Origin: Acidimicrobiaceae bacterium
GTDB lineage: Bacteria; Actinomycetota; Acidimicrobiia; Acidimicrobiales; Bog-793
Assembly (NCBI GenBank): GCA_003159795.1
Contig: PLPK01000030.1
Location: forward strand, 1 to 33,550
Reading direction: 5' to 3'
DNA: 33,550 nucleotides
The translations under genes were made by a program, and so were the position numbers. Below are positions 8,419-17,431 of the stretch, piece after piece. The notes under the pieces are model-generated. The model had not been told where the DNA came from. It did no database searches and saw only the letters and a program-made list of their open reading frames with translations. The first letter of the stretch is position 1. Every line of letters starts with the position of its first letter.

Positions 8419-9174
8419 ATGTCGGACGAGATCTGCTCTGAAGTCGTGACGGTGATCGGTCACAACGGGGACCCGATCGAGGCGTACTTCACTCGCCCTG
8501 TCGGAAGCGGGTCGGTTCCCGGGGTCGTCGTCGTCCACCACATGCCGGGTTGGGACGAATGGACCCGGCAGGTCACGTTCCGGCTCGCCGACCACGGCTT
8601 CGCCGCGGTCGCACCGCATCTCTACTCCCGTCTCGGCCCGGGTCGCTGGGACGACCTCGCGGCGGCGGCGATGGCCCAGGGGGGTGTCCCCGATGCACAG
8701 GTCGTCGGTGACATCGAGGGGGCGGCCGCCTTCCTGCGGTCCCAACCCGATGCGAACGGCAGGGTCGGCGTGATCGGGTTCTGCTCCGGTGGACGTCACG
8801 CCTACCTCGCGGCCTGTTCGAGCACCGCGCTCGACGCCGCCGTCGACTGCTGGGGTGGGCGCGTCGTGATGCGCCCGGAGGACCTGAGCCCCGCACAACC
8901 GGTGGCGCCGTTCGACCTGACCGGCGACATGCACTGTCCGATCCTCGGCATCTTCGGCAACGACGACCAGTTCCCGACCCCGGCGGAGGTCGACCGGACC
9001 GAAGCTGAGCTCCGCAAACATAGCAAGGACTACGAATTCCATCGCTACGACGGGGCCGGGCACGGCATCTTCGCGACCGAACGTGCGTCGTACCGGCCGG
9101 AACAGGCGGTCGACGGCTGGGAGAAGGTCTACGCCTTCTACGGGACGCACCTCAGCAACCCCGTGGAGGCCTGA
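8419..9174 (+). CDS. Dienelactone hydrolase family protein
   Basis: This cytoplasmic alpha/beta hydrolase resembles carboxymethylenebutenolidase, which opens dienelactones in chlorocatechol breakdown; many paralogues have unknown ester or lactone substrates. The catalytic triad is visible: nucleophile C122 in GFCSGG (cysteine rather than serine, typical of the family), D183 in GNDDQ, and H215 in GAGHGIF. The oxyanion region HHMPGWDEW is at 40-48. Length (251 residues) is normal. ATG 8419 is preceded at 8 bases by GGAGAGG, so the upstream in-frame GTG at 8398 is unlikely. It stands alone, with no catechol-pathway neighbours, so the real substrate is open. Confidence 0.9.
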   Translation: MSDEICSEVVTVIGHNGDPIEAYFTRPVGSGSVPGVVVVHHMPGWDEWTRQVTFRLADHGFAAVAPHLYSRLGPGRWDDLAAAAMAQGGVPDAQVVGDIEGAAAFLRSQPDANGRVGVIGFCSGGRHAYLAACSSTALDAAVDCWGGRVVMRPEDLSPAQPVAPFDLTGDMHCPILGIFGNDDQFPTPAEVDRTEAELRKHSKDYEFHRYDGAGHGIFATERASYRPEQAVDGWEKVYAFYGTHLSNPVEA

Positions 9175-9226
9175 CCCGGGGTCAATTCCCCTCCGGAGCG
9201 CCATTCCCGCTCGGGACCGGGTCGGA

Positions 9227-9652
9227 TCAGTGACGGATGACGACGACAGGGCAGCCGGCGTGGCACACGACGTGCTCGCTCACGGACCCGACGAGGATTC
9301 CCGTGACGGCGCCGTGGCCCCGGCAGCCGACGACAAGCAGGCTCACTTCGTGTGACATCTCGATGAGCGTCGTGGAGGCGTGGCCCTCGACGACGACGAG
9401 CTCCATCGGGACCTTCGGGTCGGTCCCCAGCGCCTCGGTGACGGCCTCGTTCTGTACGCCGCGGGCGTCCGCCTCGGGGTCGAAGTCATCCGGGTAGGGC
9501 GGCGTCCACCCGACGGTGGCCGGGAAAGCCCAGGTCGTCACCACCCGGAGCGTCGCTCCCGTCAGCTCGGCCTGGCGGGCCGCCCAGCGCAGGGCGGCGA
9601 TCGACGACGCCGTTCCATCGACCCCGACGACCACGACGTCATGCGCCGCCAT
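9227..9652 (-). CDS. Universal stress protein (UspA family)
   Basis: This is a single-domain Usp protein, usually a dimeric ATP-binding stress or dormancy factor. The 141 residues start VVVVGVDGT (6-14) and end with the ATP-binding signature G-x2-G-x9-G-S (G109, G112, G122, S123). The C-terminal strand is VVVIRH. ATG 9652 has GGAG motifs just upstream on the minus strand. The frame stays open far upstream to 10297, but that part is low-complexity translation without family resemblance. It converges with the dienelactone hydrolase, with about 50 bases between their stops. Confidence 0.92.
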   Translation of the reverse strand: MAAHDVVVVGVDGTASSIAALRWAARQAELTGATLRVVTTWAFPATVGWTPPYPDDFDPEADARGVQNEAVTEALGTDPKVPMELVVVEGHASTTLIEMSHEVSLLVVGCRGHGAVTGILVGSVSEHVVCHAGCPVVVIRH

Positions 9653-9780
9653 CTCCGGCTCCACACCACTACCTATACACCCGCTGGCGCCCGCGACCCA
9701 AGGGGCTGAAGGTCCGCGCGGCTCGGGTGGTCCGTATCCGGGCAGGCGAGGCCGAGGAAGCGATCGCATGGAAGCCGTGA

Positions 9781-9960
9781 TCACAACCGAGAGTTGAGAA
9801 GCGGTTCGGCCGCGCGGTCGCCCTCGACCTCGGCACTGACCGTGACGGTCACGGTGTGCGTGACTCCGTGCATCGTGAGCTCGCCTCGCGCCCTGGATTT
9901 CACGATCTTCCCCGCCGCGGGGACGACGGCCCTTCGCCCAAGGCGTTCCGGAGGCCACCG
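9781..9960 (-). pseudogene. YceI-family fragment (decayed)
   Basis: YceI proteins are lipocalin-like isoprenoid-binding proteins of about 170-200 residues. Only the middle is seen here: VPAAGKIVKSRARGEL then TMHGVTHTVTVTVSAEVEG (about 9924 down to 9805). It matches the characteristic strand pattern G-x-LT-x-HGVT-x-x-V of the family. The N-terminal half and the C-terminal 40-50 residues are missing; a stop follows at 9781-9783, and upstream the likely frame shifts. No usable start lies nearby, so this is a remnant. The family call rests on recalled motif pattern. Confidence 0.6.
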
Positions 9961-10291
9961 TTGCAAGCCGTCGCGCGGCAAGAGAGAGTGAGAATGCATC
10001 CAGGTTGTCGGAAGGCCTGGTCGACAAGACGGCCCCGGCCGTTGCCGTGACCGCCCGGTGGAAGTCGTCATCTCGTCGCCTGTTTCGTCGCGGGTTGGGT
10101 GGCGGCGGCCCGGTCGGATCGACCCTGGCGTTCGGTGACGGGCTCCGGCGCGTCTGCAAGGCTGTTCGCCGTGCGCGACGTGGGCAGGACGCGAACTTCG
10201 GCGGCGTCACGGGGGCCGTGTCGCGGTTTCCGGCCAGCCGGTTGGGGCCCCGCGCGGGGGCGGTCCGGTGCCGAGACAGGTGGCATGCCCG
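9961..10291. other. Gap between YceI remnant and sugar kinase
   Basis: I see no gene, RNA or strong promoter here. Some minus-strand translation near 9980-10060 could be the frameshifted N-terminal part of the YceI remnant, but the match is too weak to annotate. Confidence 0.35.
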
Positions 10292-11707
10292 ATGCATGAG
10301 GGTTGTCTCGTGGGCATCGACGTCGGGTCGACCCGGGTGAAGGCGCTCGTCGTTGATCTTGACGGACGGGAGTTGTCCGGCGGCCGTGCCGAGACACCCT
10401 GGCGGATCACCTCCTCGGGAGCCGAGGCGGCACCGGAGGACATCTACGAGGCGGCGCTGGCGGCGACGAGGTCAGCGCTCGAGGGGGCAAGCGATCAGCG
10501 TGTGCTCGGGGTCGGCGTGACGGGGATGGCCGAGGCCCTCGCGCTGCTCGGAGGGCGGGGCCGGGTCGTCGCGCCGGCGATCGCCTGGTACGACGGGCGC
10601 GGCGAGCAGGAGCGGGACGAGCTGGAGCAGCAGTTCGGAGCTGACCGGTTCACCTCGCTAACCGGGCTTCCGGTCTCGACGACGGCATCGATCGTGAAGC
10701 TGCGCTGGATCCGCCGTCACGTGCCCGGCGCGGCGGCCGCCCGTTGCGCACTTAGCGTTCCCGAGTACATCGCGCACCGTCTCGGGGGGATGCGCGCGGC
10801 CGAGCTGTCACTCGCCTCCCGCACCGGGCTTCTCGACGTGGGCCGGGCTCGCTGGGCGACCGAGCTGTTCGAGTGGGCGGGTCTTCCTGAAAGCCTCTTC
10901 CCGGCCGCGCTGCCCGCCGGCAGCCTGCTCGGCACGGTCGTCGACCCGCCGGCCGGTCTGTCGCGGCTGCGCGGCGCGGCGATCGCGATGGGCGGCCAGG
11001 ACCATCAGTGCGCGGCGGTCGGCGCCGGGGTCATTTCCCCCCGGGACATGCTCAACTCCTGCGGCACTGCCGAGGCCTTCGTGCGGAGCATCGTTCCGCT
11101 GGGTCCGTCCGACCTGATCGCCGCGGTGGCGACGGGCGTCGGCGTCGGCTGCCACGTCGTTCCCGGCTACCAGGCGGTCCTCGCCGGCCGGCCGTTCGGA
11201 CTCGTGCTCGCACCGGTGTACGACCTGTTCGGCTGGGAGGACGGCCCCGGGACGCGGTCGCCAAGCGGGGCGGCCGGTGGCGTTCCGGGGAGGCACACGT
11301 CAGTGACGGGAGGGTCCGCGGGTGAGAGGGCGCGGCTCAACACGGAACTGTCGTTCAGCTTCGACGAGGCGACCGGCCGCTCCTGTCTGGCGGGCATCGG
11401 ACCTGGCGTCAGCGCCTCGCAGGCGAAGGAGGTGGCGGCCGACGAGGTCCTGCGGCGCTCGTTCATTCTCTACGCCGCGGTGGAGCGACTCGGCGGCCCA
11501 GTCGATCGCGTGGTCATGACAGGTGGCTGGGCGCGGGTCGGGGGACTCGACAGGAGGAAGATCGAGCGGTTCCCCGGCGTATGCTTCACCGCGGTGCGGG
11601 AGCCGGGCGCCCGAGGCGCCGCCCTCTTCTCCGGCTTGGCCGCGGGGCTCTTTCCCGGTATCGAGTCGTTTCCGGTCCCGCCGCTCGAGCCCCCGGCGAG
11701 CGCCTGA
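10292..11707 (+). CDS. FGGY-family carbohydrate kinase
   Basis: This cytoplasmic kinase transfers phosphate from ATP to a sugar or polyol. It has the ribokinase/glycerol-kinase fold: N-terminal phosphate-1 motif GIDVGSTRVK (8-17), a substrate-loop region with AIAWYDGRG, a second nucleotide segment GGQDHQCAAVGAG, and the C-terminal adenosine motif VVMTGGWAR followed by GARGAALFSG. Length (471 residues) is normal. ATG 10292 is chosen because AGGTGG lies about 8 bases upstream; the in-frame GTG 10268 would add 8 residues. Substrate cannot be read from sequence. It resembles xylulose/gluconate/AI-2-type kinases only generally. The convergent aldolase gene, 9 bases from its stop, hints at a phosphorylated sugar that is then cleaved. 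Confidence 0.88.
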   Translation: MHEGCLVGIDVGSTRVKALVVDLDGRELSGGRAETPWRITSSGAEAAPEDIYEAALAATRSALEGASDQRVLGVGVTGMAEALALLGGRGRVVAPAIAWYDGRGEQERDELEQQFGADRFTSLTGLPVSTTASIVKLRWIRRHVPGAAAARCALSVPEYIAHRLGGMRAAELSLASRTGLLDVGRARWATELFEWAGLPESLFPAALPAGSLLGTVVDPPAGLSRLRGAAIAMGGQDHQCAAVGAGVISPRDMLNSCGTAEAFVRSIVPLGPSDLIAAVATGVGVGCHVVPGYQAVLAGRPFGLVLAPVYDLFGWEDGPGTRSPSGAAGGVPGRHTSVTGGSAGERARLNTELSFSFDEATGRSCLAGIGPGVSASQAKEVAADEVLRRSFILYAAVERLGGPVDRVVMTGGWARVGGLDRRKIERFPGVCFTAVREPGARGAALFSGLAAGLFPGIESFPVPPLEPPASA

Positions 11708-11716
11708 CGGCTCCGG

Positions 11717-12511
11717 TCAGGCGTGCACGACGGAGTACAACTCGGTAAGCAGGGCGACGGTGTCCTCCATCGGTCGTCCCCAGACCTTTCGCCCGATGAC
11801 GATCCCGCTCGCCCCGGCCCCGACCGCCCCTATCACGAGCGAAACCAGTTCGGCGCTCGAGGCCGTGCCGCCGCCGCCGAGCAGCACAACGGGTACGCCG
11901 AGCTCCTCGCACCAGGCACGCAGCACGTCGTCATCCCCCGGATGGGCGACCTTCAGGATGTCCGCGCCGATCTCGGCTGCCACCCGGCAGCCGTGTGCCG
12001 TCACTTCGGCAGCCATCGCGCCCGTCGCGTCGAGCGCCACCGGCTCGACCATGACGGGGAGACCGAACGGGTCCGCCCGCTCCACCACATCGGCGATGAG
12101 CGCCGCCGTCTTCGCCCGCTCCGAGGACGGTACGTCCCAGGGCATCAGCAGCTTGACCCCGTCGACTCCGAGGGCGGCCGCCGTCTCGACACTTGTCGCC
12201 AGACGATGGCCGCCGCCGCCGGCGTCGCGCCAGTGCACGTCCATGGTCAGGATCCTCGCCGGAGCCGAACGGCGGCCGAAGAGTTCGCCCGCCCGGCGGA
12301 GCACCCCCGGACCCAGGAGGAAGCCGTCGCACGGAGCCGCGAAGAGGCGTTGCAGGACGGCCATCGGGTCCTCCAGACCGGGGACCCGGCCCAGGATCGT
12401 TCCGTGGTCGAGCGGCACGATGACGCAGCGCCCGTCGTCGCCGAAGATACGACGCAGGCGGACCGCCTTGCCCGCCTGACGCGCCGAAGGAACTGGGGCG
12501 ATCTGTCTCAT
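11717..12511 (-). CDS. DhnA/LsrF-type class I aldolase
   Basis: This (beta/alpha)8-barrel aldolase belongs to the DeoC/LacD/FbaB superfamily, which cleaves or thiolyses ketose phosphates through a lysine Schiff base. Seen: VPLDHGT (32-38), GVDGVKLLM (116-123), the putative Schiff-base lysine K187 in ILKVAHPG, and the phosphate-binding glycines GGGG (212-215) and GIVIGRKVW (236-244). At 264 residues it matches the family. ATG 12511 was chosen because the homology begins there; upstream the frame is open but reads as nonsense. A GATAAT sits 7 bases before the ATG, suggesting a leaderless message. The substrate is unknown: fructose-1,6-bisphosphate, phospho-AI-2 and sulfo-sugar phosphates are all handled by relatives. 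Confidence 0.88.
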   Translation of the reverse strand: MRQIAPVPSARQAGKAVRLRRIFGDDGRCVIVPLDHGTILGRVPGLEDPMAVLQRLFAAPCDGFLLGPGVLRRAGELFGRRSAPARILTMDVHWRDAGGGGHRLATSVETAAALGVDGVKLLMPWDVPSSERAKTAALIADVVERADPFGLPVMVEPVALDATGAMAAEVTAHGCRVAAEIGADILKVAHPGDDDVLRAWCEELGVPVVLLGGGGTASSAELVSLVIGAVGAGASGIVIGRKVWGRPMEDTVALLTELYSVVHA

Positions 12512-12518
12512 GTCGCCG

Positions 12519-12524
12519 ATTATC
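12519..12524 (-). promoter_or_regulatory. Candidate -10 element of the aldolase gene
   Basis: On the minus strand GATAAT, preceded by GTGT, lies 7 bases before the aldolase ATG. This is the spacing expected for a leaderless transcript. The -35 region is poor. Confidence 0.35.
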
Positions 12525-12753
12525 ACACGCCGAGCAGGCCGCTCGTCTCCGGAGCCACCCACCAGCGGGGCCGGCGGAGCTGGTCCGGTCGCCGGCATCC
12601 CTCCGATCCCCCGTGCAGACGGCGTTCGCCGATCCCGACGTTTCGGCGCCGGTGCCCGATTCGGCGTGCTTGCAACGAGCCGCCCCCGGGTTGACACTTT
12701 GGGCGGCAGGGTTGGCGAACCGCAGGGTTTCTCAGGGCGCTGAGGGAGGCGAG

Positions 12754-13725
12754 GTGCAGGCGATCGTCCAGGACGTGTACGGCTCACCGGACGTCCTCCA
12801 CCTCAGCGAGATCGACAGGCCTGTCGTCGGCGACGGCGACGTGCTCATCCGTGTCCGGGCGGCTGGGGTTGACCCCAGTGTCTGGCACCTCACGACGGGC
12901 CGGCCGTACGTGGCGCGCCTGACGGGTCTCGGCGTGCGCCGGCCCCGGTCCCGGGTCCGCGGTTGGGACGTCGCGGGAGTCATCGAGGCGGTCGCCAAGG
13001 ACGTGACCCGGTTCAAGCCGGGTGACGAGGTGTTCGGCAGTGGCGAGGGCACCTTCGCCGAGTATGCGAGCGCCCTGGAATCAAGGCTCGTGGCCAAGCC
13101 GGCCGACCTCACGTTCGAGCAGGCGGCGGTGATCCCCGTCTCTGGCTGCACCGCGCTCCAGGCCCTGCGCGACGCAGGGAACGTGCAGCCGGGGCAGAAG
13201 GTGGCCGTCATCGGTGCTGGGGGAGGGGTAGGGACCTACGCCGTGCAGATCGCCAAGGCCCTCGGCGCTGAGGTCACCGGGGTGTGCAGTACGACGAAGG
13301 TGGATCTGGTGCGGTCGATCGGCGCCGACCACGTCGTCGACTACACGGCGGAGGACTTTGCCGACGGTGCGCGCCACTTCGACCTCATCGTCGAGACGGC
13401 GGGGAAGCTCCCGTTCCACCGCGTCCGGCGTTGTGTCATCCCCGGCGGGGCCCTCGTCATTGTCGGGGGCGATGAGGGGGGACCGCTGATCGGCGGCCTC
13501 GGCCGCCTGGCCTCGGCGCGCCTGTTGACGCCGTTCGTGGGCCGGAAGCTCGTCGGTCTCTTCGCGCAGATCAGAACGGAGGATCTGGAGTATCTGCTCG
13601 AGCTCGTCGCAGCCGGCAAGGTCACGCCCGTCATGGGCACCAAGTTCCCGCTCGCCGAGGCCCCGGAAGCGGTCCGCCGTTTGAAGACCGAGCACTCGCG
13701 TGGCAAGGCCGTCATCGTGGTCTGA
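12754..13725 (+). CDS. Quinone-oxidoreductase-like MDR family protein, zinc-free
   Basis: This medium-chain NAD(P)H-dependent reductase belongs to the quinone oxidoreductase branch. It has an N-terminal GroES-like domain (1-115), then a Rossmann domain with GAGGGVGTYAVQIAK (154-168). The pattern ends with the usual PLAEAPEAVRRL and HSRGKAVIVV near the C-terminus. The cysteine cluster that binds structural zinc in alcohol dehydrogenases is absent, which supports the zinc-free branch. GTG 12754 is chosen for its strong GAGGGAGG ribosome site 4-5 bases upstream; the frame is open further upstream without family resemblance. Length (323 residues) fits. It is divergent from the aldolase. The likely activity is reduction of quinones or enones; physiological substrate unknown. 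Confidence 0.9.
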   Translation: MQAIVQDVYGSPDVLHLSEIDRPVVGDGDVLIRVRAAGVDPSVWHLTTGRPYVARLTGLGVRRPRSRVRGWDVAGVIEAVAKDVTRFKPGDEVFGSGEGTFAEYASALESRLVAKPADLTFEQAAVIPVSGCTALQALRDAGNVQPGQKVAVIGAGGGVGTYAVQIAKALGAEVTGVCSTTKVDLVRSIGADHVVDYTAEDFADGARHFDLIVETAGKLPFHRVRRCVIPGGALVIVGGDEGGPLIGGLGRLASARLLTPFVGRKLVGLFAQIRTEDLEYLLELVAAGKVTPVMGTKFPLAEAPEAVRRLKTEHSRGKAVIVV

Positions 13726-13754
13726 GGCACCCTCCGGCGGGCGGCGGAGGCGCG

Positions 13755-15701
13755 TCAGCCCGCGACGCCGTCGGCCTCGGTGAATTGGCTGTGGTAGAGG
13801 GAGTGGTAGAAGCCGCCGCGGGCGAGCAACTGGGCGTGGCTGCCCTGTTCCACGATGTGCCCGGCGTCCATGACGATGATCGTGTCCGCGTCGCGGATGG
13901 TGGACAGGCGGTGGGCGATGACGAAGCTCGTCCTGCCGTGGCGCAGCCGGATCATCGCCTGCTGGATGAGCACTTCGGTGCGGGTGTCGACATTGCTCGT
14001 CGCTTCGTCGAGTATGAGGATCTCCGGGCTGGCGAGGAACGCCCGCGCGATCGTCAGCAGCTGCTTCTGGCCCTGTGAGATGTTCGAGGCGTCGTCGTCG
14101 AGCACGGTGTCATAGCCGTCGGGCAGGGTGCGGACGAAATGGTCGACGTAGGCGGCCTTGGCCGCCTCGAGGATCTCCTCGTGCGTCGCGCCCGCCCTGC
14201 CGTAGCCGATGTTGTCCCAGATTGTGCCTGCGAAAAGCCAGGTGTCTTGCAGGACCATGCCGTAGGCGCTGCGCACCTCGTCGCGGGTGAGGTCGCGGTA
14301 GTCCTTGCCGTCGAGGAGGATCCGCCCGGCGTCGATCTCGTAGAAGCGTACGAGCAGGTTGACGATCGTGGTCTTGCCCGCCCCAGTCGGGCCGACGATC
14401 GCCACGGTCTGGCCGGGCGAGGCCTCCAGGGTGAAGTCCTCGATGAGCGGCTTGTCGGGCTCGTAGCGGAACGAGACGTGCTCGAGCTGCACCCGCCCGT
14501 CCGTCGCGGGGCTGAGCACCGCCACCGAGGACAGCTCCCGGTCTGGTGTCTCCTCGGAGGCGTCGACGAACTCGAAGACCCGTTCCGCCGAGGCGAGGCC
14601 CGACTGCAGAAGGTTCATCTGGCTCGCGATCTGGGTGATCGGCATCGTGAACTGACGCGAGTACTGGATGAAGGCCTGCACGTCGCCGAGCGACATCGCG
14701 CCGGATGCCACCCGGTAGCCGCCGAAGACCGCGATCACGACGTAGTTGACGTTGGCGAGGAACTGCATCGCCGGTTGGATGATCCCCGACAGGAACTGCG
14801 CCCGGAAGCTCGCGTCGAGAAGGCGCCGGTTCTGACCGCCGAACTCCTCGATCGTCGCGGCGCGCCGACCGAAGATCTGCACCAGCACGTGCCCGGTGTG
14901 GGTCTCCTCCACCAGGCCGTTCAGCGAACCCGTCTGCTTCCACTGCGCCGCGAACTGGACCTGGCTGCGGCGCGCGATGAAGAAGGTGACCAGGATGGCA
15001 CAGGGGATGACGACCACGGACACCACCGCGAGGATCGGTGAGATCCAGAACATCATCCCCATCACGCCGACGACCGTCAGCACCGAAGTGAGCAGCTGGC
15101 TCAGCCCCTGTTGCAGGGTCGTCGTGAGGTTGTCGATGTCGTTCGTGACTCGGCTGAGCGTGTCACCGTGCGGGTGGCTGTCGAAGTACCGGAGTGGCAG
15201 GCGCGCCAGCTTCTCCTCGACCTCGCGCCGCAGGCCGGACATCGTGCGCTGGGTGATCCCCGCCATCAGGTACCCCTGGCCGTAGCTGAAGAGCGCGCCG
15301 AGCAGATAGACGCCAGCTGCCAGCCCGAGGATGAGGCCGAGGCGCGAGAGATCGACGCCATGTCCCGGGGTGAAGCTCATCCCGGAGAGCATGTCGGCGA
15401 GCTGGCCCTGGCCGCGGGCCCGCAGCTCGGCGATGGCCTGCGCCTTGGTGATCCCGTGCGCCAGCCTCCTGCCCACCACGCCGTCGAAGAGGACGTTCGT
15501 GGCGTTGCCGAGGATCTTGGGTCCGGAGACCGTGAATGCCACTGAGGTCACGCCGAGCGCGAGTGCGACGACGAGGCGGAACCGCTCGGGCCGTAGCCGC
15601 GCGAGCAGCCGCCGCAGGGTGCCGCGCAGGTCCTTGGTGCGCTCCCCGGGCGCTGTGGTGCCCATCCCGCGTCGGCCCCCCCCGGGCCGTCCCCCCATCA
15701 T
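13755..15701 (-). CDS. ABC exporter half-transporter, MdlB-like, catalytic subunit
   Basis: This is the second subunit of a heterodimeric type IV ABC exporter: transmembrane domain about 40-370 with six predicted helices, then a nucleotide-binding domain. Motifs: Walker A GPTGAGKT (437-444), Q-loop at Q485, an atypical signature ISQGQ (541-545) instead of LSGGQ, Walker B ILILDE with catalytic E566, and H-loop H597. The SQGQ form is usual for MdlB-type partners. The start ATG overlaps the stop of the upstream subunit by ATGA at 15698-15701, so the two are translationally coupled and surely form one complex. Residues 82-120 form a longer loop after TM1. Substrate unknown; relatives export drugs, lipids or peptides. 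Confidence 0.94.
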   Translation of the reverse strand: MMGGRPGGGRRGMGTTAPGERTKDLRGTLRRLLARLRPERFRLVVALALGVTSVAFTVSGPKILGNATNVLFDGVVGRRLAHGITKAQAIAELRARGQGQLADMLSGMSFTPGHGVDLSRLGLILGLAAGVYLLGALFSYGQGYLMAGITQRTMSGLRREVEEKLARLPLRYFDSHPHGDTLSRVTNDIDNLTTTLQQGLSQLLTSVLTVVGVMGMMFWISPILAVVSVVVIPCAILVTFFIARRSQVQFAAQWKQTGSLNGLVEETHTGHVLVQIFGRRAATIEEFGGQNRRLLDASFRAQFLSGIIQPAMQFLANVNYVVIAVFGGYRVASGAMSLGDVQAFIQYSRQFTMPITQIASQMNLLQSGLASAERVFEFVDASEETPDRELSSVAVLSPATDGRVQLEHVSFRYEPDKPLIEDFTLEASPGQTVAIVGPTGAGKTTIVNLLVRFYEIDAGRILLDGKDYRDLTRDEVRSAYGMVLQDTWLFAGTIWDNIGYGRAGATHEEILEAAKAAYVDHFVRTLPDGYDTVLDDDASNISQGQKQLLTIARAFLASPEILILDEATSNVDTRTEVLIQQAMIRLRHGRTSFVIAHRLSTIRDADTIIVMDAGHIVEQGSHAQLLARGGFYHSLYHSQFTEADGVAG

Positions 15702-17431
15702 GCGGCGGCGTCCTCACCCAGCTGGGACCGGACGATCTCCCGGTAGGCGTCGCAGCTCGACAGCAGCGCGGCGTGCGTGCCCATCCCGACGACCTGCCCG
15801 TCGTCGAGGACGATGATGTGGTCGGCGTGCATGATCGTGCTCACCCGCTGCGCCACGATGATGACGGCGGCGTGGCGTGTCGCGGTCTTGAGTGCGGCGC
15901 GCAGCCGGGCGTCGGTCGCGGCGTCGAGCGCCGACAAGCAGTCGTCGAACAGGTAGATCTTCGGCTGTTTGACCAGCGACCGGGCGATCGACAGTCGCTG
16001 GCGCTGGCCCCCGGAGACGTTCGTACCGCCCTGGTCGATCGGTGCCGCGAGATCCCCGGGCATCGAGGCGACGAAGTCGCGCGCCTGGGCGATCTCGAGG
16101 GCACTCCACAGCTCGGCGTCGCTCGCCTCGGGCCGGCCGTACCGCAGGTTGTCGGCGACCGTGCCGCTGAAGAGGAAGGCCGTCTGTGGGACGAGCCCGA
16201 TCGAGCTCCAGAGCGCCTCGAGATCCTGCTCCCGTACGTCGACGCCGTCGACGAGCACGACGCCGCTCGTCGGGTCGAAAAAGCGCGGGATGAGGTTGAG
16301 CAACGTCGTCTTGCCGCTGCCCGTTCCACCGATGATGGCGCTCGTCTCGCCGGGCTGCAGTGTGAACGAGAGGTCCCTTAGCACGGGGCGCTCGCCCCCG
16401 GGATAGCCGAACGTGACACTGCGGAACTCCACGGTGCCGGTCGGCCGCGCCGGCCGGACGGGACTTGTCGGGTCCGTCACCGAGGGCTCGGTGTCCAGCA
16501 CCTGCTTGATGCGCTCGGCGCTGGCGACGGCCCGGGGGGCGAGGATCGCCATCATCACCGCCATCATCACGGCCAGCAGGATCTGCAGGATGTAGGCGAG
16601 GAAGGCGGTGAGATTGCCGATCGGGATCGACCCCTCGCTCACCAGCCGGCCGCCGAACCACAGTACGGCGACGCTGGAGAGGTTCAGGATGACCACCAGC
16701 GCCGGCAGGGTCAGCGCGAAGATCCGGTTCACCCGCAGGGCGGTCGAGGTGAGGTTGGCGTTCGCCTCCCCGAAGCGTTCTCGCTCGGAGGCGTTGCGGA
16801 CGAAGGCGCGGATGACCCGGACCCCGGTGATCTGCTCCCGCAGGACCTGGTTGATCCGGTCGATCCGGACCTGCATGGTGCGGAACTGCGGCACGACGAG
16901 TTTCATCACGGTGCCGACGAAAAGCGCCATCACGGGCACGGCGACTACCAGCAGCAACGACAGGCTCCCACCCTCGTGGATGGCGAGCACGACGCCCCCG
17001 ACGCTCATGATGGGGGCGATCACCATGAGCGTGAGCGCCACCTGCAGGAACAGCTGGACCTGCTGGACGTCGTTGGTGTTACGGGTGATGAGCGACGGCG
17101 TGCCGAAATGGTTCATCTCCCGGGCCGAGAAGCCCTGGACACGGGTGAAGACGGCGCCCCGGATGTCGGCGCCGACCCCCATCGACACCCGTGACGACCA
17201 GTACACGGCCACGATCGAGACGACGCCGAGGATCAGGGTGATGGCGAGCATGACGCCGCCGGTCGTCACGATGTAGCGGAGGTTCCCCTTGATGATCCCG
17301 TTGTTGATGATGTCGGCGTTGAGGTTCGGCAGGTAGAGAGCCCCGGCGGTCTGGACGACGAGCAGCGCGACGACGAGGCCAACTTGGGCAAAGTACGGAT
17401 GCAGGTACTTGCGCAGCAGACGGATCAGCAC
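15698..17431 (-). CDS. ABC exporter half-transporter, MdlA-like, degenerate-site subunit
   Basis: This is the first gene of the exporter pair. It is 577 residues from GTG 17431, with six transmembrane helices (about 15-300) and one nucleotide-binding domain. Walker A is GGTGSGKT (368-375), the signature VSGGQ (472-476) is canonical, and Walker B IYLFDD (492-497) ends in aspartate D497 where catalytic exporters have glutamate. The partner has the reverse arrangement (good Glu, odd signature), so the dimer should have one active and one inactive ATP site, as in known heterodimeric exporters. The ribosome site is weak (GGGACGG); a tiny frame at 17425-17517 overlaps the start and could couple translation. 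Confidence 0.94.
   Translation of the reverse strand: MLIRLLRKYLHPYFAQVGLVVALLVVQTAGALYLPNLNADIINNGIIKGNLRYIVTTGGVMLAITLILGVVSIVAVYWSSRVSMGVGADIRGAVFTRVQGFSAREMNHFGTPSLITRNTNDVQQVQLFLQVALTLMVIAPIMSVGGVVLAIHEGGSLSLLLVVAVPVMALFVGTVMKLVVPQFRTMQVRIDRINQVLREQITGVRVIRAFVRNASERERFGEANANLTSTALRVNRIFALTLPALVVILNLSSVAVLWFGGRLVSEGSIPIGNLTAFLAYILQILLAVMMAVMMAILAPRAVASAERIKQVLDTEPSVTDPTSPVRPARPTGTVEFRSVTFGYPGGERPVLRDLSFTLQPGETSAIIGGTGSGKTTLLNLIPRFFDPTSGVVLVDGVDVREQDLEALWSSIGLVPQTAFLFSGTVADNLRYGRPEASDAELWSALEIAQARDFVASMPGDLAAPIDQGGTNVSGGQRQRLSIARSLVKQPKIYLFDDCLSALDAATDARLRAALKTATRHAAVIIVAQRVSTIMHADHIIVLDDGQVVGMGTHAALLSSCDAYREIVRSQLGEDAAA

Noticed and set aside
9653-10297. Upstream extension of the universal stress protein frame
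   Set aside because: The family begins at ATG 9652. The extension is Arg/Pro-rich nonsense and overlaps the YceI remnant in another phase.
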